Of a stretch of DNA of 44,934 bases, positions 43,828 through 44,934 are shown in pieces. The translations under genes and the position numbers were made by a program. How positions within the stretch are numbered: position 1 is the stretch's first letter; each line of letters opens with the position of its first letter. The notes under the pieces were generated by a model that searched no databases, was not told the origin of the DNA, and saw nothing but the letters and a program-made list of their open reading frames with translations. Origin of the DNA: Candidatus Kuenenia stuttgartensis (lineage in GTDB: Bacteria; Planctomycetota; Planctomycetia; Pirellulales; UBA1268). The DNA is taken from positions 1-44,934 of the forward strand of contig CAMCYH010000010.1 of NCBI GenBank assembly GCA_945883745.1, given 5' to 3'.

Positions 43828-44151
43828 CGGAGTTGTTTTCGGTTGAAGGCTCGCGGCATTCAACCCGGCCCCGCGAAACGACCGGTAGTTCGCTTCATTC
43901 GTAAGGATCCTCGCAAGTTACCGCATGAAACGCCAGACGCAAGGGTGGGGTGATGGCCCCGAAAATGCGTTCCGAACGATGGCCCCGTCAATCGCACTTT
44001 CCGCAACGTTTGCCGGGCGGATGAGCGATTCGGAACCGCCGGATCACGCGGCGGCGGAAACAATAAATGGGATCGCCCGGCCTATCGCACTGCCTCAAAC
44101 CCTTGCGAGCCGACGAGCGGCCGTGAGCCGCGTGCCCGCGGCCGCGGTCCG
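43828..44151. other. Intergenic region between the FYVE-hydrolase and lipoprotein genes
   Basis: I see no gene or RNA here. It should contain the promoter of the FYVE-hydrolase gene; no clear -35/-10 pair stands out. Confidence 0.4.
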
Positions 44152-44889
44152 TCATGTCCCTTTGGCATCCTGCGGCGGATTGAACCGGGCTGGACGGCGG
44201 ATTGGATCGACGATGTGAAATGCCTCGAGCACCCGCTGCACGTGGGGTTCGGTGGAGGCCTCCATCCGCCGAACCGTCAGCGGGCCGGGGTCATCCGGTG
44301 CGGCGGCATCCGGGTCGGCCTTGATTCGGGCGACAAGTTCGTTCGCGGGAAATTCCGTGAGCCGCCGGGCATGTTCCTCGGTCGACATCGCCTCTCCGAG
44401 ACGCTTGAGAACGTCGACAAACCACACCGGCTTGAGCGTCACCGTGTTGGTTCCGACGCGGTTGATTTCGAACGTCGGAAAGGAGTTTCCTGGTGACGTC
44501 ACCACGTCCGGATCTTCCGGTACCACAGGCTCGATCTCATTGCAGATGAGATACTGTCGCTCACCGATCGGCGCGAGCCAAGCCCGCCACTGGGAGAGCG
44601 GTCCGGCTTGCCATGGGCCAAAGATTCCGAGCCGGCCGTCTTGTGCCAGATAGTAGTCGAGCATGGTGATGAGATAGCAGTGCTCATCGAAGGCCTTGAC
44701 AAGAAAGATCGACTGCTGGCTGCCAGGTCCGTACTCGACGTCGCCATGCATGCACTGCTCGAGGAGATGCCCCTTTGCCAGCCAAATGCCTTCGAGAGAG
44801 GGATCAACCTTGCATGTTGACGGGTCAACGATCGCCTCTGGCAGGCAGCCTGCCAGCAAGATCGTCGCAAACAAGCCCCAACGCCTCAT
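44152..44889 (-). CDS. Hypothetical lipoprotein
   Basis: This 245-residue protein has a lipoprotein signal peptide: MRRWGLFATILLAGC, with the lipobox LLAGC and the lipidated Cys at 15. It would be anchored in the inner or outer membrane facing the periplasm. The body (SLEGIWLAKG, FDEHCYLITMLDYY, TEFPANELVARI) resembles no family I can name. GAGGTG lies 6 bases before the ATG at 44889; a GTG at 44898 is the only alternative. The gene may be first in its unit, with the FYVE-hydrolase gene 324 bases downstream on the same strand. Confidence 0.72.
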   Translation of the reverse strand: MRRWGLFATILLAGCLPEAIVDPSTCKVDPSLEGIWLAKGHLLEQCMHGDVEYGPGSQQSIFLVKAFDEHCYLITMLDYYLAQDGRLGIFGPWQAGPLSQWRAWLAPIGERQYLICNEIEPVVPEDPDVVTSPGNSFPTFEINRVGTNTVTLKPVWFVDVLKRLGEAMSTEEHARRLTEFPANELVARIKADPDAAAPDDPGPLTVRRMEASTEPHVQRVLEAFHIVDPIRRPARFNPPQDAKGT

Positions 44890-44934
44890 GCCAGTCACCT
44901 CGCTCCACAGTCGTCCCGAGGCCTCGTACAGCGC

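Noticed and set aside
43925..44218. Open frame of 97 codons between the FYVE-hydrolase and lipoprotein genes
   Set aside because: No ribosome site, no domain, and it overlaps the end of the lipoprotein gene.

Overview
The window looks like a chromosomal segment of a planctomycete (Planctomycetota, probably Pirellulales or a close relative). The signs are a BBP7-type outer-membrane barrel protein, three PEP-CTERM surface proteins, a DUF1559 pseudopilin-like protein, a planctomycete-type extracellular N-terminus (LENRLALTA) and high GC. The placement rests on protein families I recognise by eye, not on a search.

Layout. 0-3 kb: BBP7 barrel protein convergent with a two-gene PEP-CTERM operon. 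3.2-6.6 kb: HerA-like ATPase coupled to formyltetrahydrofolate deformylase. 6.6-9.7 kb: ECF-type sigma factor, a YbjN-like protein, a WYL regulator, and a hemerythrin/cytochrome c pair. 9.8-14.1 kb: active and inactive M16 proteases followed by an RsmC-like methyltransferase. 14.1-16.9 kb: ornithine decarboxylase and homospermidine synthase. 17.2-20.5 kb: D-aminoacyl-tRNA deacylase, a PEP-CTERM protein running into an antisense tRNA-Pro, and ParA/ParB. Four parS-like palindromes lie between 20.6 and 24.6 kb. 20.7-28.2 kb: DUF1015 protein, adenosylhomocysteinase, TrpF, an ExeA-like ATPase, a toxin-like nucleotidyltransferase pair and phosphofructokinase.

28.2-41.7 kb is an accessory carbohydrate-use region. 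It holds two GH99-like proteins, a GH66 dextranase-like enzyme, the malonate transporter MadL/MadM, a malonyl-CoA ligase, a secreted esterase, two small TPR-like secreted proteins, a GntR/LacI-type sugar regulator and a clan-A glycosidase. GH66, GH99-like, madL, madM, matB-like and esterase genes form one tightly packed unit on the plus strand. This suggests that glycan breakdown is coupled to capture of malonate, possibly from a malonylated polysaccharide.

41.7-44.9 kb begins with an IS630-type transposase remnant. Next to it is the most unusual gene of the window, an alpha/beta hydrolase of DUF2235-like type with a complete FYVE zinc finger (WxxD, HHCR and RVC motifs, eight cysteines) placed before the catalytic serine. 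FYVE domains are normally eukaryotic PI3P-binding modules. A lipoprotein gene closes the window.
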